This document shows, piece by piece, positions 13,204 to 13,955 of a DNA stretch of 13,955 nt. This DNA comes from an uncultured Lachnospiraceae bacterium (GTDB lineage: Bacteria > Bacillota > Clostridia > Lachnospirales > Lachnospiraceae): NCBI GenBank assembly GCA_910589265.1, contig CAJUTQ010000037.1, positions 1-13,955 of the forward strand, written 5' to 3'. The notes under the pieces are model-generated. The model was given only the letters and a program-made list of their open reading frames with translations. It was not told the origin of the DNA and ran no database searches. The translations under genes and the position numbers were made by a program. Each line of letters begins with the position of its first letter. Within the stretch, counting starts at the first letter, position 1.

Positions 13204-13824
13204 TTATTTTAAATTTGAATATTCTGCATAAGCAACAACAATCATGCCCTTCATATCAGAGGCATCAAAGGTGTAATCCAGTTTCCATGAACCAGTGCCT
13301 TCAGCATTTGAAGTAAACTGCTGCACTTTTTCACTGCCTGGAAGAACTGTACCATCCTCCATGTTGTACAACCTTCCCTTTACTGTGTACTGAGTGGATG
13401 GCTTCATATTGTAATAATTAATAGTGTCAACAAGATGTGCATCTTTCTCTGCATATGATAATTTCGTTTTTGTTTTGAAATCATCCAGTGATGTTGTAAT
13501 CTTTGGAAGATAAATAGTCTGGTCTTCATCATTAATGTCTGTGTGCGAAGCAACGATTGACCTGTCGTCTGCTCCATCATACCTCTGTATAACATACAAA
13601 TCCTCATATACAACAAATACAGCACCTGCATAGGATTTGTTTAAATCAGCCACATATTTCTTCAAATCTATGTCAAAGGTTAATTCCTGCTCACCATTAG
13701 CTGTGTCTGGTGTGAATATTACCTTATTCTCTGCATTTTTACCATCACTTCCTACAGCAACGACCTCTTTACCGCCAGATTCTAAGGTCTTCTTTCTGTC
13801 TATTACACGACCATGTATAGTCAT
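13204..13824 (-). pseudogene. VaFE-repeat surface protein, truncated fragment
   Basis: About 206 codons from a VaFE-repeat surface protein, a family with intramolecular ester-bond-type domains found in Gram-positive pilins and adhesins. One repeat begins already inside the domain (TIHGRVIDRKKTLESGGKEV) and ends with AGAVFVVYEDLYV, SHTDINDEDQTIYLPKI. A second starts TTSLDDFKTKTKLSYAEKDA, continues VDTINYYNMKPSTQYTVKGR and stops at MIVVAYAEYSNLK. No signal peptide, LPXTG motif or C-terminal membrane helix is present. The 5' side abuts an IS630 transposase gene and the first ATG overlaps its stop, so this start is probably accidental. The fragment is likely non-functional, cut from a larger adhesin gene. 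Confidence 0.8.
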
Positions 13825-13955
13825 TCAACTTGAAAAAAAGAGTAAATAGCGTCATCCAAAGAAGAAAAATTATGAAGAAAATTCCGAAGAAACTTTTTCA
13901 TATTAGCCCATACCTTTTCAATAGGATTCAATTCCGGGGAATATGGTGGAAGAAA
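13821..13955 (-). CDS. IS630-family transposase, C-terminal end (partial)
   Basis: The last 44 codons plus stop of a DDE transposase that continues beyond the right edge of the window. The signature FLPPYSPELNPIEKVW carries the third acidic residue of the IS630/Tc1-mariner DDE triad, and the rest (NMKKFLRNFLHNFSSLDDAI, YSFFQVE) is typical of the IS630 C-terminus. The TGA stop overlaps the apparent first ATG of the VaFE fragment. Usually some tens of bases, including an inverted terminal repeat, separate the stop from the element end. Here VaFE-like codons resume within a few bases, so the element end appears missing or very short. Confidence 0.85.
   Translation of the reverse strand, partial: FLPPYSPELNPIEKVWANMKKFLRNFLHNFSSLDDAIYSFFQVE

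Overview
The window looks like low-GC Firmicutes DNA, most plausibly a gut Clostridia/Lachnospiraceae-type genome. The reasons are strong GGAGG ribosome binding sites, AT-rich codon use, a BspA-like leucine-rich-repeat protein, a VaFE-repeat surface protein, a TIGR04076 protein and TnpB elements that carry no tnpA. The assignment is an inference from gene content; there is no rRNA or other taxonomic marker.

Layout. Positions 1-2330 hold a signal peptidase I gene (minus) divergent from a complete clpX (plus) that has no clpP or tig beside it. Positions 2375-3840 are a small-gene cluster: a MazF/PemK-like toxin, two paralogous cysteine-rich small proteins (one with a GTG start) and a small basic protein. 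Positions 4216-5158 hold an HD-domain phosphohydrolase and a TIGR04076-family protein 13 nt apart. Positions 5374-6488 hold a two-gene minus-strand operon with an ATGA overlap: a membrane-anchored LRR protein and an unknown 188-aa protein.

Positions 6489-7910 have no convincing long gene but are packed with inverted repeats. They include a diverged direct duplication, a 90-bp palindrome that recurs twice more in the window, and three evenly spaced hairpins with the same core but different, internally complementary stems.

Positions 7911-11640 are two nested TnpB elements. The outer element carries a long, zinc-finger-less TnpB on the plus strand. That gene is broken twice: by an 89-bp palindromic insertion and by a second, intact TnpB element on the minus strand. 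Removing both insertions rejoins the outer gene in frame. Each element ends in a CTTTAG-loop hairpin followed by GGGTAGTTCA, with a likely omega (reRNA) region between tnpB and that end. Neither has a tnpA here, so any movement would need a TnpA supplied in trans.

Positions 12218-13060 hold a probable nuclease-toxin-like protein (PBECR4-like) with a good promoter and a terminator-like hairpin just before its start. Positions 13204-13955 hold a truncated VaFE surface-protein fragment abutting the 3' end of an IS630-family transposase that runs off the window. The right two thirds is an accessory region shaped by repeated insertion.
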